Source: Platycnemis pennipes
Lineage: Eukaryota; Arthropoda; Insecta; Odonata; Platycnemididae
Reading direction: 5' to 3'
NCBI GenBank assembly: GCA_933228895.1
Contig: OW121853.1
Location: 78,414,645 to 78,478,644, forward strand
DNA: 64,000 bases
In this document: positions 11,130 through 21,372 of the stretch, piece after piece
How the letters are laid out: each line of letters opens with the position of its first letter
Numbering within the stretch: the stretch's first letter is position 1
The notes under the pieces: model-generated
What the model saw: only the letters and a program-made list of their open reading frames with translations
The model's database searches: none
What the model was told of the DNA's origin: nothing
Translations under genes and position numbers: made by a program

Positions 11130-11475
11130 GAATAGGTTAAGTTGAACTCGGAGACCAAAAGCTAGGAGAGATGAATGAAGCTTAGCTATCTGGGAACCAG
11201 AATAACCACCGATAAATCAACTAGAAGTAAATAGTTAGAAGGGGAAGTCAACGTTTTACCAAAATAATACTCAACGCTGGAAATATAAGCACGGAAGCAA
11301 GGAAACAGCTTATTAGAACGGACGGACATCGGGATCATGCTCCTTCATGGATGAGGGGCATGGAGGTTGACAGCCGCTGAAAAGGCAAGACTTTAAGCCT
11401 TCTAATTGTGGTTTCATAGAATACTGAAGGTAAATTGGATAGATAGAGTAACAGACGAAAAAATTATATGAAATT
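11130..11475 (+). pseudogene. RTE-like reverse transcriptase fragment
   Basis: The DNA spells decayed versions of the segments LGTRIT (AGCTATCTGGGAACCAGAATA), K-Q-L-I-R-T (AAACAGCTTATTAGAACGG), an LLHG(S)EAW-like segment (CTCCTTCATGGATGAGGGGC), then A-E-K-A-R-L. This order is the region just after the catalytic palm of RTE-clade LINEs. Many stops and shifts are present. Confidence 0.6.
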
Positions 11476-12024
11476 TAGGGAAAAGCTTTGTTTGATTCAA
11501 AAAATCTAAAAAGAAGACGGTTAAACATAAAAAGCAATATTTTGATACGCGATGAATAATGTCGTGGGGGGTAAAGTGCTAGGGATAAATGGCATATGAA
11601 GGACTCGCATGAAATGTATGAAGCAAGTTGCGAAAGATGCATCATTAGAATAGTTATAATCACCACCGCTTGTGTCGCCACCCCCCTCCCTCCCAGCTCC
11701 AAGTACGTAAATTTTTTTAGTTCGCTATGTACGTCATCCCGTCTAGAGGGCAGACCGATCGTCTCAACGCTTTCTGGCCTCGTCATGGATGGATATTCAG
11801 TGAGCTGCCGTAAGTATGCATATCGTAATAGAGAACAAAGGGGTGTAAAAAAAAGTTGGAGAAAGAAGATATCTTATGAAAAATTGGAAACGGTGACAGG
11901 ATGACCTTATCAGAAATATTCTAAGACATTTATTCTTCGATTGGTAACCATGAATGGGTAGAAATACGTAGACTCGGATAAATTATGTTGAGCAGGAACC
12001 CATCCCTTCCATCCCAATCCTTAT

Positions 12025-12085
12025 AGCTTTCCTCCCGGTCTGAAGCGCCTATTAGTGCGGAAACAGACTTGAAAACACCCATTTA
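12025..12085 (+). repeat. SINE family 2 body fragment
   Basis: CTTTCCTCCCGGTCTGAAGC, GTGCGGAAACAGACTTG and AAAACACCCA match the body at 9413-9472. Confidence 0.55.
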
Positions 12086-12170
12086 TGTTGAACAAATAAT
12101 ATAGTAGCGAGGAGTGAAAATGGTTATTATTAAGTAAATTGAAGATGTATATTATTGACCACTATATTTT

Positions 12171-12424
12171 TATGTAGAATTGGTTAATTTTCTGGAGTAG
12201 TTTGGTCGATAATAGAAAACACCAATTTAGCCGACGTTTCGCCTCTTTATTGCGGCATCATCAGGGCTTTTGGTGACAATTTTTTACAACAACAATTTTT
12301 TATTGTTTATAAAACATTGTCACCAAAAGCCCTGATGATGCCGCAATAAAGAGGCGAAACGTCGGCTAAATTGGTGTTTTCTATTATCGACCAAACTACT
12401 CCAGAAAATTAACCAATTCTACGT
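12171..12424. repeat. Near-perfect palindrome with paired ribozyme-like cores (Penelope-like end)
   Basis: Two arms of about 109 bp (12171-12280 and 12316-12424) are reverse complements with very few differences, around a 35-nt AT-rich loop. Each arm carries CTGATGA, a short stem (GCC...GGC) and GAAACGTC. Hammerhead ribozymes with a minimal stem III are known from Penelope-like retroelement ends, and the layout here fits that. No reverse transcriptase or GIY-YIG endonuclease frame is seen nearby, so this is a terminal module only. Confidence 0.75.
12329..12376 (+). ncRNA. Candidate hammerhead-type ribozyme
   Basis: Core CTGATGA at 12332, then a hairpin closed by GCC/GGC, GAAAC at 12356 and the triplet GTC at 12361-12363. 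Stem I can form as AGCC/GGCT, an internal loop, then CACC/GGTG, the shape expected of natural hammerheads. Stem III is only AC/GT with no loop, so activity would need a dimer, as proposed for other minimal hammerheads. One T lies between the core and stem II, which departs from the textbook core. The left arm carries the mirror copy on the reverse strand. Confidence 0.5.
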
Positions 12425-12479
12425 AAATTGAAGAGATCGAAATTTAGACAAAATTTGCAATTTAGGTACCACACATTAA

Positions 12480-12575
12480 TAACAAAATTTATTTCGACCC
12501 GGGTTCCGTTGACACTGCAACATCATCAGGTGAGATTGCAGAGTCAACGAAACCGGGGTCGGAATAAAGTTTGTT
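12480..12575. repeat. Inverted repeat with related GAAACCGGGGTC motif
   Basis: Arms of about 40 bp (12480-12522 and 12537-12575) flank CATCATCAGGTGAGA. The reverse strand of the left arm reads CTGATGATGTTG, CAGTGTCAAC; the right arm reads GTCAACGAAACCGGGGTCGG. GAA-ACC-GG-GGT-C gives a 3-bp stem III followed by C, so this is a second, diverged ribozyme-like family. Confidence 0.6.
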
Positions 12576-12579
12576 TTTA

Positions 12580-13640
12580 ATCTGTGGAAAATTACAAATT
12601 TTGTCTTCATTTCGATATGATCGAATACCACTCAATATCGCCGGTAACTACTGAATTTAAATTGAAGAGGTTACCTCATACAGGAATCGCGTGGAAAGCT
12701 ATGTCGAACCTATGTGGTGCGGGGATGGGCGGGGAGAAACAAAGAGGGTTTGGAAATGTAAACCCCGTCGCGTTAAAGGGTTTCTCACTTCTTGCAATAC
12801 GCCAAGAACGAGTAGTGTGTGAGCTTAGCGGCCAAGGTTTCAATGGACTGAGAAATTGTCTCGCCGACAATGGTGAGAGATGAAGCTGAGAGAGCAAGTG
12901 GGAGGGAGACAGGAGGAGAGAGGAGTTGAAGGGTAAACATCAGCCCATTGTAGGGTTTCTCTCTCCTCGCAGTTCTCCAACGACGACGGACTACGAATCC
13001 GCTTTGCGAACTCAACAAAAGGAAGCTTATGAGAATGCATACTCGTTAGAACGCTCGCAGTTCTTTATCAGATTTCAAACAAGCTCACTTGAACCACTCA
13101 GTATCACAATCATCATTCGTTAAATCTTAAATCGTAGAATAATAAGGTCTTAAGGTAACGAAGTTTTCTCCCGTATCAGGGCGTCCATTCTGGCCAAGGT
13201 TTCTATACGATTCTACGAATTAGATTATATTAAAAAAAAAACTCAAATCCTAAGATGATAGCGGATTTCATACTCAAGACGAGATTCGTCTGTCTACCGT
13301 GACTGACCTTGGCTGATATCTCTAAATTCTTACGCACACTGACGAAGACAATTCTGATTTAATGAGCCTAGAGATTTAGAAAATTCAAAAACTCTGAACA
13401 AAATACACTCATACTAGTGACAAAATCGGGGCATATTCTTTCATTTTCTAGAGCGGGTCAGTGATATCATCTGCAACATCAGCTGAATAAAATGCAAAAT
13501 TTGTAGATGATCATCCATTATTAATGTGTAAATTAAAACTGCTTGAAGCGATTGACTTAGAATAACATTATTGAAGAAAAATGCAGACATTTTTTTCTGC
13601 TATATTATTTCAACTTAGGTGAGGGTATTTTTAAGCACAT
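12580..13640. other. No recognisable gene
   Basis: Short overlapping frames on both strands have no recognisable domain. AGGGTTTCTC occurs near 12778 and 12953 in similar contexts, suggesting an old internal duplication. Confidence 0.4.
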
Positions 13641-13644
13641 GACA

Positions 13645-13790
13645 GAGGGAAGAATGTTGGGAAATCGGAGGGAGGAGAAGAACTGCAAGTTTAGATGGGA
13701 TAATGAGAGGTACGAAGTATATATGTGGAACTAAAGGACATCATGAAAACTTTGCATGGGAGGAACTTAACAACATCTAAACCTACCCTA
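13645..13790 (+). pseudogene. RTE-like C-terminal tail
   Basis: The forward frame reads EGRMLGNRREEKN, then RYEVYMWN and, shifted, NLPYPVK. This is the EGRMLGKRxRGRxR...NLP ending of RTE-clade LINE proteins. Only the last ~45 codons are present. Confidence 0.55.
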
Positions 13791-14279
13791 ACCGGTAAAA
13801 CACTGGTGATAATATTGCTTTTCGTGCTAAACTCTTCCCTTCGGCATCCCTTCATTCGCATTTTTGTGGGAATATAAAAAGTTATTACTTGTTAATTCAC
13901 CATGAATTTCCACCAAGTTACGCCAAACAGTATCCAATTCATCCTTTCATTCGTTTCTACTCATTTCTATCTCGGTTATATGATGCCACTCCCTTATTCC
14001 CGATTGAAGGAAAATAAGAATGTGCGTACGCCTTCAAAACTATATTCCCTAATGCGAACGTATAGTTCGCACAGATTTTAAACGCTCTTAGGAAAAATAA
14101 AAAAACCACGCAACGAAGACGACACGTCCCGGCTTGCCCTATTTCCCAAAATTCCCGAATCACTTGCTTGTGAATTCAAACCCATTTTGAACGAATTTTA
14201 ATCGCTCCTCGCCTTCCAGCGTAACCGAAACCGTCAAATATATAATTTCGAAAGACCATGTGCATGAGTTGAAACATCT

Positions 14280-14880
14280 ACCAACACACCGAGTCAACCA
14301 CCCGACCGCCGCGCGCAAATGGCGCAGAAACCACGAGTGTTGGGGGGAGGGAGGGAGTGGGGGAGAGAAGGGGATGGGGGAAGTGGTTGGCAGGTGAAAA
14401 CGCGAGACCCGCGGCGGGCGGAAATAGCGAAAGGGAGAGAGAAGGATAAACACACGTGGAGGACGGGGAGGAAGAGGAAAGTGGAGTAGAGGGCCCGGGG
14501 CGAGTAGCTTCCGGCCCGTCCCGACCGCGCGGGCTAATTGAATGGGCACCCGCATGCGCCAAAGGCCCCGAAAATCCATCTCCGGAAACCATATGGTCTC
14601 CTCCTACCCCCCGGGCGTCGCGACCGCTTTATTAACCCCCGCGACTCTCCCTTCCCGTTCGCTAAAAGTAGGTGGGGGGGGGAGGGATGAGGGGGGACAG
14701 CGGTGAAGGGGGCGGAGACACATACCGACAACCTCAGCCGCAGTCACCCGGCAGTAGAAAACGCACGCTGCTCCCCACCACAGCGGCGTTGACGGAGAGT
14801 CGGGAAAAGTACCCCGGAGTCTACCGGGCGAGAGAATCACACCTCTTTCTCGGTGTACCAACCTCCCAGCTTGGCGGGTG
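14280..14880. other. GC-rich CpG block
   Basis: High CpG, G-runs on the plus strand and low-complexity proline/serine/arginine frames on the minus strand. It could be a promoter-type CpG island of an unseen host gene or a GC-rich repeat. No start, splice or domain evidence was found. Confidence 0.35.
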
Positions 14881-15014
14881 AACTGGCATTACACCGCGGT
14901 GTCCAATCGGACCGAGTGTTGAGAGTAAATCGAGGCCATCTCAGGAAGGAGAGAGAGTGCGATGTAAATTTCGGGACTTACTGAATGTGGAGGGCGGACC
15001 CGCATGTCGGAGGT

Positions 15015-15075
15015 AGGGTTACCAGGCGTCCGCTTTTTCTTAGACGTCTTTTTTTTTAAGGACGTCCGGTACGGT
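15015..15075 (+). repeat. Possible DNA-transposon terminus
   Basis: AGGGTTACCAGGCGTCCGC followed by GACGTC and TTTTAAGGACGTCCG resembles the starts of hAT-like elements (AGGGTTACCAGATGTCC type). I found no matching right end. Confidence 0.25.
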
Positions 15076-15175
15076 TCTTGATTTTTGAACGAAATTATCC
15101 GGAAAATTGTAAAAAATGTGCAATGTTTATTCCCATACACTGGATTCCCTACATTCTCATCAATGCTTTCCTCTT

Positions 15176-15281
15176 GCAAATATTCCACAGAGAAAAAAAT
15201 CATTCGCCTTGACCGGGACACGAACCCGGACCCCCTGATTTCCGGCCAAGGCGAATGATTTTTTCTCTGTGGAATATTTGC
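15176..15281. repeat. Fold-back SINE copy
   Basis: Arms 15176-15211 and 15247-15281 are reverse complements over 35 bp, differing by one A in an A-run. Between them lies a reversed tRNA-like B box (GACCGGGACACGAACCCGG). The left arm plus the B box matches the SINE at 26545-26633; the right arm is a snap-back copy of the left. Confidence 0.75.
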
Positions 15282-15710
15282 TACTGTGCAATTTCAGCGG
15301 GTAACGCCGATAAAATGTTCACGGCTAGTACGTGGACCTTTGAATGCTCTCCTCTTGGCTAGCATTCTACTGCACTGCTACCACCCAAAGTCAATGTTTC
15401 TTCCGATCTGTTATGTTACTACCGATTGGAGTTTATCCTTCACTATGATACAATTACAAGACCCCTTTGTATATGTAAGATCTGGTGTTTTCCCGGCGAA
15501 TAATATATGTGAAGATTTCTCGGGTTTCACACCGGGTCAGGTTCTCCATATCTTCCTCCGACGTTTCGATGCGCGACTCGCCCATCGTCTCAGGGATCCA
15601 GGAATCCAAGTGACATTCCTTCCAAAATTGCCCGCCGGTGTCCCTGGGACACCGGCTACAACATCAGCAGGACTTGGGATCACCTGCTAAAAATCGGAGA
15701 GAACGGAGGA

Positions 15711-15789
15711 CCAATCAGGAGACGCGGAGAGAGAAATACACAACCAACCAATCAGCAGCCACTTCACCCGCCAACGGAGGATATATAAG
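15711..15789 (+). promoter_or_regulatory. Retroelement promoter: two CCAAT boxes and a TATA box
   Basis: CCAATCAG at 15711-15718 and 15748-15755 and ATATATAAG at 15781-15789 have spacing typical of a polymerase II promoter. A start about 30 nt after the TATA box would put the ribozyme-like core at 15831 in the first bases of the transcript. Confidence 0.55.
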
Positions 15790-15819
15790 CGGGCAATTTT
15801 GGAAGGAATGTCACTTGGA

Positions 15820-15880
15820 TTCCTGGATCCCTGAAGACGATGGGCGAGTCGCGCATCGAAACGTCGGAGGAGGATATGGA
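15820..15880 (+). ncRNA. Candidate hammerhead-type ribozyme
   Basis: CTGAAGA at 15831-15837, a long stem II (GATG...CATC with inner GCG/CGC), GAAAC at 15858 and GTC at 15863-15865. Stem I can form as TCC/GGA, an internal loop, then CCT/AGG. As in the 12.3-kb copy, one extra base (C) sits between core and stem II and stem III is AC/GT. The mirror copy in the left arm lacks one A of the CTGAAGA core. Confidence 0.5.
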
Positions 15881-16303
15881 GAACCTGATCCGGTGTGAAA
15901 CCCGAGAAATCTTCACACACCCCTTTGTATATGTTACCGACAACATTTTTCCAGCTCAATCCATCATTTTAGCTCCCAGTTATTCTATCTTATGGATTCA
16001 TTCATCTGGTGACCCTGAGAGGAAGAATAGTCGAGAAGGTGGGGAGGGATTCGAATAGAATATCGCAAACCCGCGTTGTTTGATACACTTTGTCACACCA
16101 ACCGCGCGAACCCACATATTATGCACGCTCAATCGCTCAGAAAAGCAAGGTTAGAGGCATGTACTGCCGATCAGCTGAGAGAAGAATCAAGGGGACAGCT
16201 GCGTAAAAACAATTTTAGAACTGATGACCTCGAAAGGAATTTCACTGATGTATTCCTGATGAATTAAGCTGCCGAAAAAACGAAGCAGTCTTACTGCTTC
16301 CAA

Positions 16304-16652
16304 GGGGTCATACATATAGTACGTAACACTGGTTTTCGGTTTTTATCACCTCCCCCACTAGAGCGCTCCAAGCACCAACCCCTGAATTTCGTAACACTGC
16401 TATTGAATCCTATTTTTTCAGCGAATAATAAAAAATACGCCCAAAAAATCCTTTTTTATGCCTCAATAATATTATTTATTCACTAATTATTGTGTGTCGT
16501 CGATAATAAGAGAACAAAAAAATTATTTTATAATACTAATTTCTCCCAACGTAACGTAACACTGGACCCCCCTCCCTCAACCTCGACAGTGCACCGTAAC
16601 GGTTGGCCCGACCCCTCCCTCCGGTTGGCGTTACGTAATTTATGGACGGCCC
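16304..16652. mobile_element. Non-autonomous DNA element with TACGTAAC inverted ends
   Basis: The left end GGGGTCATACATATAGTACG and the reverse complement of the right end (GGGCCGTCCATAAATTACG) are similar, both leading into TAACACTGG or TAACGCC and CCCCTCCC-type tracts. Such 'GTCCATAAATTACGTAAC' MITEs are common in insects. No target duplication is clear, and there is no coding sequence. Confidence 0.55.
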
Positions 16653-16659
16653 GGTAAGA

Positions 16660-18680
16660 TTGGCTCGGTGCCAACCTAATTTCTCTCGTAGTAATTTGAA
16701 ACCTGAATACGGCATTGTATTCATAAATACTGATTGTATATCTTCACAAAACCGTTAGAAAATACATTCAAATTTCCACCCCATGGAACTCTCTTTAAAA
16801 AAAGACAAATGTTCCTCGGTTGAATACCACCGCAGGGGAAAATAAATGAGCCAAAATTAGGCAGAGTAATGCGTTGAATGACTAACACACGGTCTCCCAT
16901 ATAATTTCATCGGGAAAGACTTCCTTTATTTCTGCGCTTTACATATGTAAAACGGCAAAACGTAACAAAAAGTGTAAGGAGGCCTACGTTAATGAGAAAA
17001 TTAATTGCATTGCCGGAAATAAAATTAAAGAGGTTTGAAGAGGTAGGTGAACCTGCTAAAATAATTAGTTAATTAAATGATTGGCACGGAACGCTGAGTT
17101 ATTTCTTCAAACACGCCAACGGTTTCGAGAATCAAAGAATAAAAATCTAAGATGGAAATTATAATTCAGAGCAGGACAACGGCTCACAATCGGTATTTAT
17201 TTATGGAGAGACTAGAATTATAGAGGTCCAACTCAATGATAACAACCAAGTGAAGGGATTGGTGCACCAACAAGTGACTGAATGCCATTCGGCTCGTTCA
17301 ATGACTTCACTTCCTACTAAGCAACCTCTAAATCTTGAGTTGCAATCGACCTGGATTAATGCTGATGGTATTTTAAGAATTTTTCTGCTGATGAGTTTTT
17401 CTCCCCTTTGGCACCGACCGAGAGTTCTACCACGCTCTCATACATGCTGATCCCGTTGCAGAGGAATACATTTTCGGCCTTGTGCAAGTCTAGGATATTA
17501 ATTCTATTATTTTTTAAATACAACATCCCAACATCTACGCACTTAAGCTCTCTCCAAGCAGGAATATTTTTGGATCTAAGATTTCTAGATATTGCGCCAA
17601 CCGAACCGATAGACAAAAAATTTTAAGATTAAACGAATGAGTATATTATTGGAAGGTGATATGGGCGACACGCCTATCTGCAATGTTTCATGATTACCTT
17701 GAATAAGGTGGATACAATTAACTGCAGAAAAATTGGATGAATCGACAACACTACTTGTAATGTTTAAGTGAACAAAAGCACGTTTTCACACGGGTTACGA
17801 TCTTAATTTTGTCTCGTGCCTTCCACAAATGAAAGGACTTTAAAATGAATTCTAAAATACTAAAGTTTTTATTCTCATAAATTACTATATGGATGGTCAC
17901 TAAACAATTTCACTCTGAAAAATTCTTTCGACTGGAGAAATATTAATGCCCACTTTGATGATCGTCACACAATATCGCATTCCAGTCGCATTCGAAATTT
18001 TCTCCGAAGCCCAATTTTCCTTTCCAACGCAACGACCGAGATTAAAAATAAGTGGCTTGTCTCACATCCGTTTGTAGAACTCTCTCAAGTATCGCACCAG
18101 CCTGACAGGCGCAGGGCTATTCATTACAATTTTACAATGCTAAGGGTGGTAAACGCGAATTTGGCGAGGACGTATATGAGAGAGGGAGGTCTGTCGTTAT
18201 TATATGCACCGCACCACAAACCTTGGATCGGGCGACAATGGGGGGAACGACACGCGGTTCGCGGGAAAAATAAAGGTTTTAAAAAAATGAAAAGCGGAAA
18301 GCGCCCGGTTCTTTGTTCCGTCCTCGCGAACTGAGCTGTGGGCAGGTGTCACGGGGTTGTTTTGCACCCGCAGAAGGTGTAATGAAACCACGTCGTCCTC
18401 CACCTCCAGTCCTCTGTTTCCCTTGTCGCCTTTGTCTGGGGGACAAGGCGGCAGACAAATGGCGAACGAGTGAAAATTAGCACTCCCGCCCAGGACATTG
18501 ACCGGGGCCAGCCAAAAATGAAAGGGGGAAGGGGGTGAGTCAAAAGTCTCGTCAAACCAATGGACAAGAGTAATACTCATTCTTTCACGGCCATTCTGCC
18601 AAATATTGTTCGGTTATCGGGCGATCCTTATCTTTAATTCCACTATCACGAGTCAAGTCCAATATCTATGAAAAACCAAC
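16660..18680. other. No recognised repeat; possible single-copy sequence
   Basis: No match to other parts of the window was noticed. Frames are short; the only one with any suggestive pattern is the reverse frame at 17356-17616, listed separately. Confidence 0.4.
17356..17616 (-). other. Unassigned 86-codon reverse frame
   Basis: The peptide has normal-looking composition, and one stretch (MLYLKNNRINILDL) resembles a leucine-rich-repeat strand. There is only one such unit, with no flanking exon signal I can defend and a competing forward frame in the same place. It is kept as a candidate exon only. Confidence 0.15.
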
Positions 18681-18689
18681 ACCTACAAC

Positions 18690-19082
18690 CAGTTGCACAC
18701 CCAGACAATTTTGTTGGGGAGGGGGGGAGGAAATGTGTTCGATCTTTTGCAAAGTGTAACCAAAATGTTATTTTAATCAGTATACTTTGAATGCTATAGT
18801 AGGCCATATTAATTATTACATTTATACATACTATAAGTAGCCATATCAGATTTACAGACAAAAATAGTCATAAACTTTTAGGCCTATGTTAAGTTGGTTA
18901 CGTGTCACAGCACAGATAAAAGAGCCTTTCTTTTATCTTTGGTCATCCTATGTTTCCAATTGCTGCTACCATGTGACTGTAACTTGTCAGTTAAAGACTA
19001 ATTAGGATTATGTAGAGAGCTAAGGGTGACGGAGGGCGGGGGGGCAGGGACCCTTTGACCCCCCGTCGGTGGTGCACCGCTG
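18690..19082 (-). mobile_element. hAT-like MITE with 8-bp target duplication
   Basis: The ends are CAGTTGCACACCC and, reversed, CAGCGGTGCACC, flanked by a perfect 8-bp direct repeat CCTACAAC (18682-18689 and 19083-19090). An 8-bp duplication and CAG-type ends fit the hAT superfamily. The interior is non-coding. A related copy in the opposite direction is at 52179-52513, sharing TTGCAAAGTGTAACCAAAAT and the G-rich tract next to one end. Confidence 0.85.
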
Positions 19083-19189
19083 CCTACAACATAAAACCGT
19101 CTGCTTAACTTTTAATTTCCATTAACGGTTCACATCTTCTGCCTACCCTCATTAATTATTATTTTTATTATTAATTTTTCTACCGGTGA

Positions 19190-19870
19190 AAGTAGGTCTA
19201 AAGGGACTTCAATTAATAAAACCAAAGTTCTTTTCACGACTCCTAAATTTCACACCGTGTCCCTCTCCAGCCACTCATACTTCCTACCTGCCACCATTAC
19301 ATCCAAACTACCTGTTCTTCCCCTCCCTATATCACGCTTACCCAACATTATTCCCTCAATCACATCCTTCAAAACACCCTCGCCTTTAATTACCTTCTCT
19401 ATTCACACCTTCTGCAGTCTCCTAATTTCCTCCCCTTCCAACTCCAGTGATCGTTCGCCCTCCTTTCGACACACCTTACTTTCTCCATCCTCCTCCACAC
19501 CCACATCTAGTAAACCCTAAGTCTATTTTCATCTTCTTAAAGTTCGAAGGTTTAACTATATGGAAATCCATGTTCGACGGAGAAGAAAAAAACTTTGAAA
19601 CGACCTTTAACGAACTTTGTAAAAACTTTGTTCTTCTTTCTTCAAAGCCGAAGCTCCCGCGCAATATAGTGCCATGCTCCATATTAGACTTTTCACTAGT
19701 CTTTTCCTCACACCCCTACTACTCAATGACCCTGTCATTAAGTTCTTGTCTAAGAAAGAAGCTTTTACTCGTAGACGAAAATCTTCTTTCACGAACGCGA
19801 TTCTCCAGTTAACTTCAATGCTGCTATATTTCTTTTCCCCCAACACACTATGTAAATAGCTCCATCTGAT
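19190..19870 (-). pseudogene. RTE-like LINE reverse transcriptase C-terminus
   Basis: Reverse-strand frames read WRIAFVKEDF, LSSRGVRKRLVKSLIWSMAL, ALKKEEQSF (19846-19607), then MWVWRRMEKVR and KGEGVLKDVIEGIMLG (about 19510-19330). This is the K-R-L-V-K-x-x-I-W-S...EMWxWRRM order of RTE-clade LINEs. At least two frameshifts separate the parts. The later portion closely matches the duplicated block at 54950 and 62810. Confidence 0.7.
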
Positions 19871-20119
19871 CTAGCGTCCGACCTTGTACTTTTAAATTTA
19901 ACCTATAACTTTTTGCCCCAAAAATCTAATTGCTTTCGTTTTCATGTGGTTTATCTTTATTCCGTATCATTATTTGGCCTTCCCTTCATGGTCTATGAAA
20001 TCGCATGTTCTAGTATAGTACTACACGTAGGGCTTAGGACACTCTGCTGAGGCTGTATCGCATCATATAATTTACCATAGCTCATAGCAAGCTAACATAC
20101 GGCGAACACAACATATGCG

Positions 20120-20197
20120 TTCAAGACGAGATCTGAACCCGCGACCATTTAGTTGCGTAGACGGCGTTAAACCGACCCGACTATTGCGTCCGGCTCA
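20120..20197 (-). mobile_element. tRNA-like SINE head, reverse
   Basis: Read in reverse: GACGCAATAGTCGGGTCGG (A-box side) and GCGGGTTCAGATCTCG (B box). Confidence 0.55.
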
Positions 20198-20892
20198 TAC
20201 GTGTTTGTACTCTCCTTCTTAACCTGCTTAATCAACATCTCCCTATTCACCACCCCTAGTAACTTCCTCGCGTTACCTCAGTGTAACGTTCACGAGACAC
20301 GGTAATACTTTTCGAAAGATACTTTCTTAAAACACCCTGGCTAAACCACACCTCATCCACCATTTTATGTTCTCCTTCCCAAACCTTCCTCCGTACACGA
20401 TGCACAGGGCAGGTATACTGACTGACTGACCACGACTGACGTGAATCGCGAGGTGAATTCTCACGTTGTTTTTATTAAGATAGGCAACGAAAACCCGGAA
20501 CAATCAAGTTTGAGTGGGTGGTGAAGTTGGATAAAGAAAGAATTTCCTGAAGCATAAGGGAAGTATAGTGAAACTTGGCGTTTCTTACTCACTACGAATA
20601 TAGTTATTGTATTTATATTCTATTTCTCCTATCTAAATTAATCATTGGTCACCATATATGTTACGTATTTTTATCCCCAGAACTCCACACGTACTTATTG
20701 AGGTAAAAACCTTTATTGGAGCTCATTCGGCATGAGACTATCAAGCTTATTTTCGTCACAAAGATGACTTGCGGTAGAACGGTAAATTATTTACGGACCA
20801 CAGTTTAACGCTCCATCCGATGCAAAGAGTACTACACGAGAATTTCCCTCAATCGAGTTCTAAATCAGGAAAAGAAAGAACAATAAGATATT

Positions 20893-20962
20893 TGCGAGCT
20901 TGGGCTCGATCCCGGGATATAGGAAGAGGAGGACAGTCTCTTTCCAACTCACCAGACCGTCC
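20893..20962 (-). mobile_element. tRNA-like SINE head, reverse
   Basis: Read in reverse: GGTCTGGTGAGTTGGAAAG (A-box side) and CCCGGGATCGAGCCCAAG (B box). The body is not recognisable. Confidence 0.5.
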
Positions 20963-21311
20963 CCAAAAATCATTTAAAACTGAGGCCTTATTCAATAAAA
21001 GTGTTAAAATTGAGCAATAATGAATGTTAACATGGTGAAAATTATATATTATCAGCACAAGTGACCCCCATCACTCGCTCATATAATCCAACATATAAAT
21101 CTCAATCGGACTCCTATCCATTTCTTTCTGCCTCCAATCCGAATTTCCCAATCAATAACCTTCCTTTCCACACCACTTTAAAAACTTCCTCGCAGGCCTT
21201 CCACTCGACCCAGCTAATTTCCTCCATTCTCCTCTGAACTCGCAGCTCGAAAGCCTCCTATTGATTCACTTACTCCTCCTGAGTTTGTACTCGACATTGA
21301 GTAGAGAATAA

Positions 21312-21372
21312 GAGGTCTAGCTGAGCAGGCTGCTCTAAGCAAGTCCACAAGGTCGCATTCGAACCCAGCTTT
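21312..21372 (+). mobile_element. Possible tRNA-like SINE head
   Basis: GTCTAGCTGAGCAGGCTGC and GGTCGCATTCGAACCCAGC could be A- and B-box segments. Only the second is convincing. Confidence 0.3.

Larger units (their letters stand above)
15440..15960. mobile_element. Penelope-like terminal module: inverted arms around a promoter
   Basis: Two 127-bp arms (15509-15635, 15789-15915) are nearly exact reverse complements. The 153-bp spacer holds two CCAATCAG boxes (15711, 15748) and a TATA box (ATATATAAG at 15781). Just downstream, in the right arm, is a ribozyme-like core. A short direct repeat (CCCCTTTGTATATGT) lies outside both arms (about 15463 and 15919). Tandem plus inverted terminal copies carrying promoters and hammerheads are known for Penelope-like retroelements; no coding part is present here. 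Confidence 0.65.
19880..21300. other. No recognised gene; two reversed tRNA-like SINE heads inside
   Basis: Apart from the SINE heads at 20120 and 20893 the stretch gives no family match. CT-rich segments at 20190-20400 and 21060-21240 may be further decayed RTE-like DNA. Confidence 0.35.

Noticed and set aside
14160..14592. Overlapping 139- and 104-codon reverse frames
   Set aside because: Proline/serine low complexity in a GC-rich block; two frames open over the same DNA argue against selection on either.
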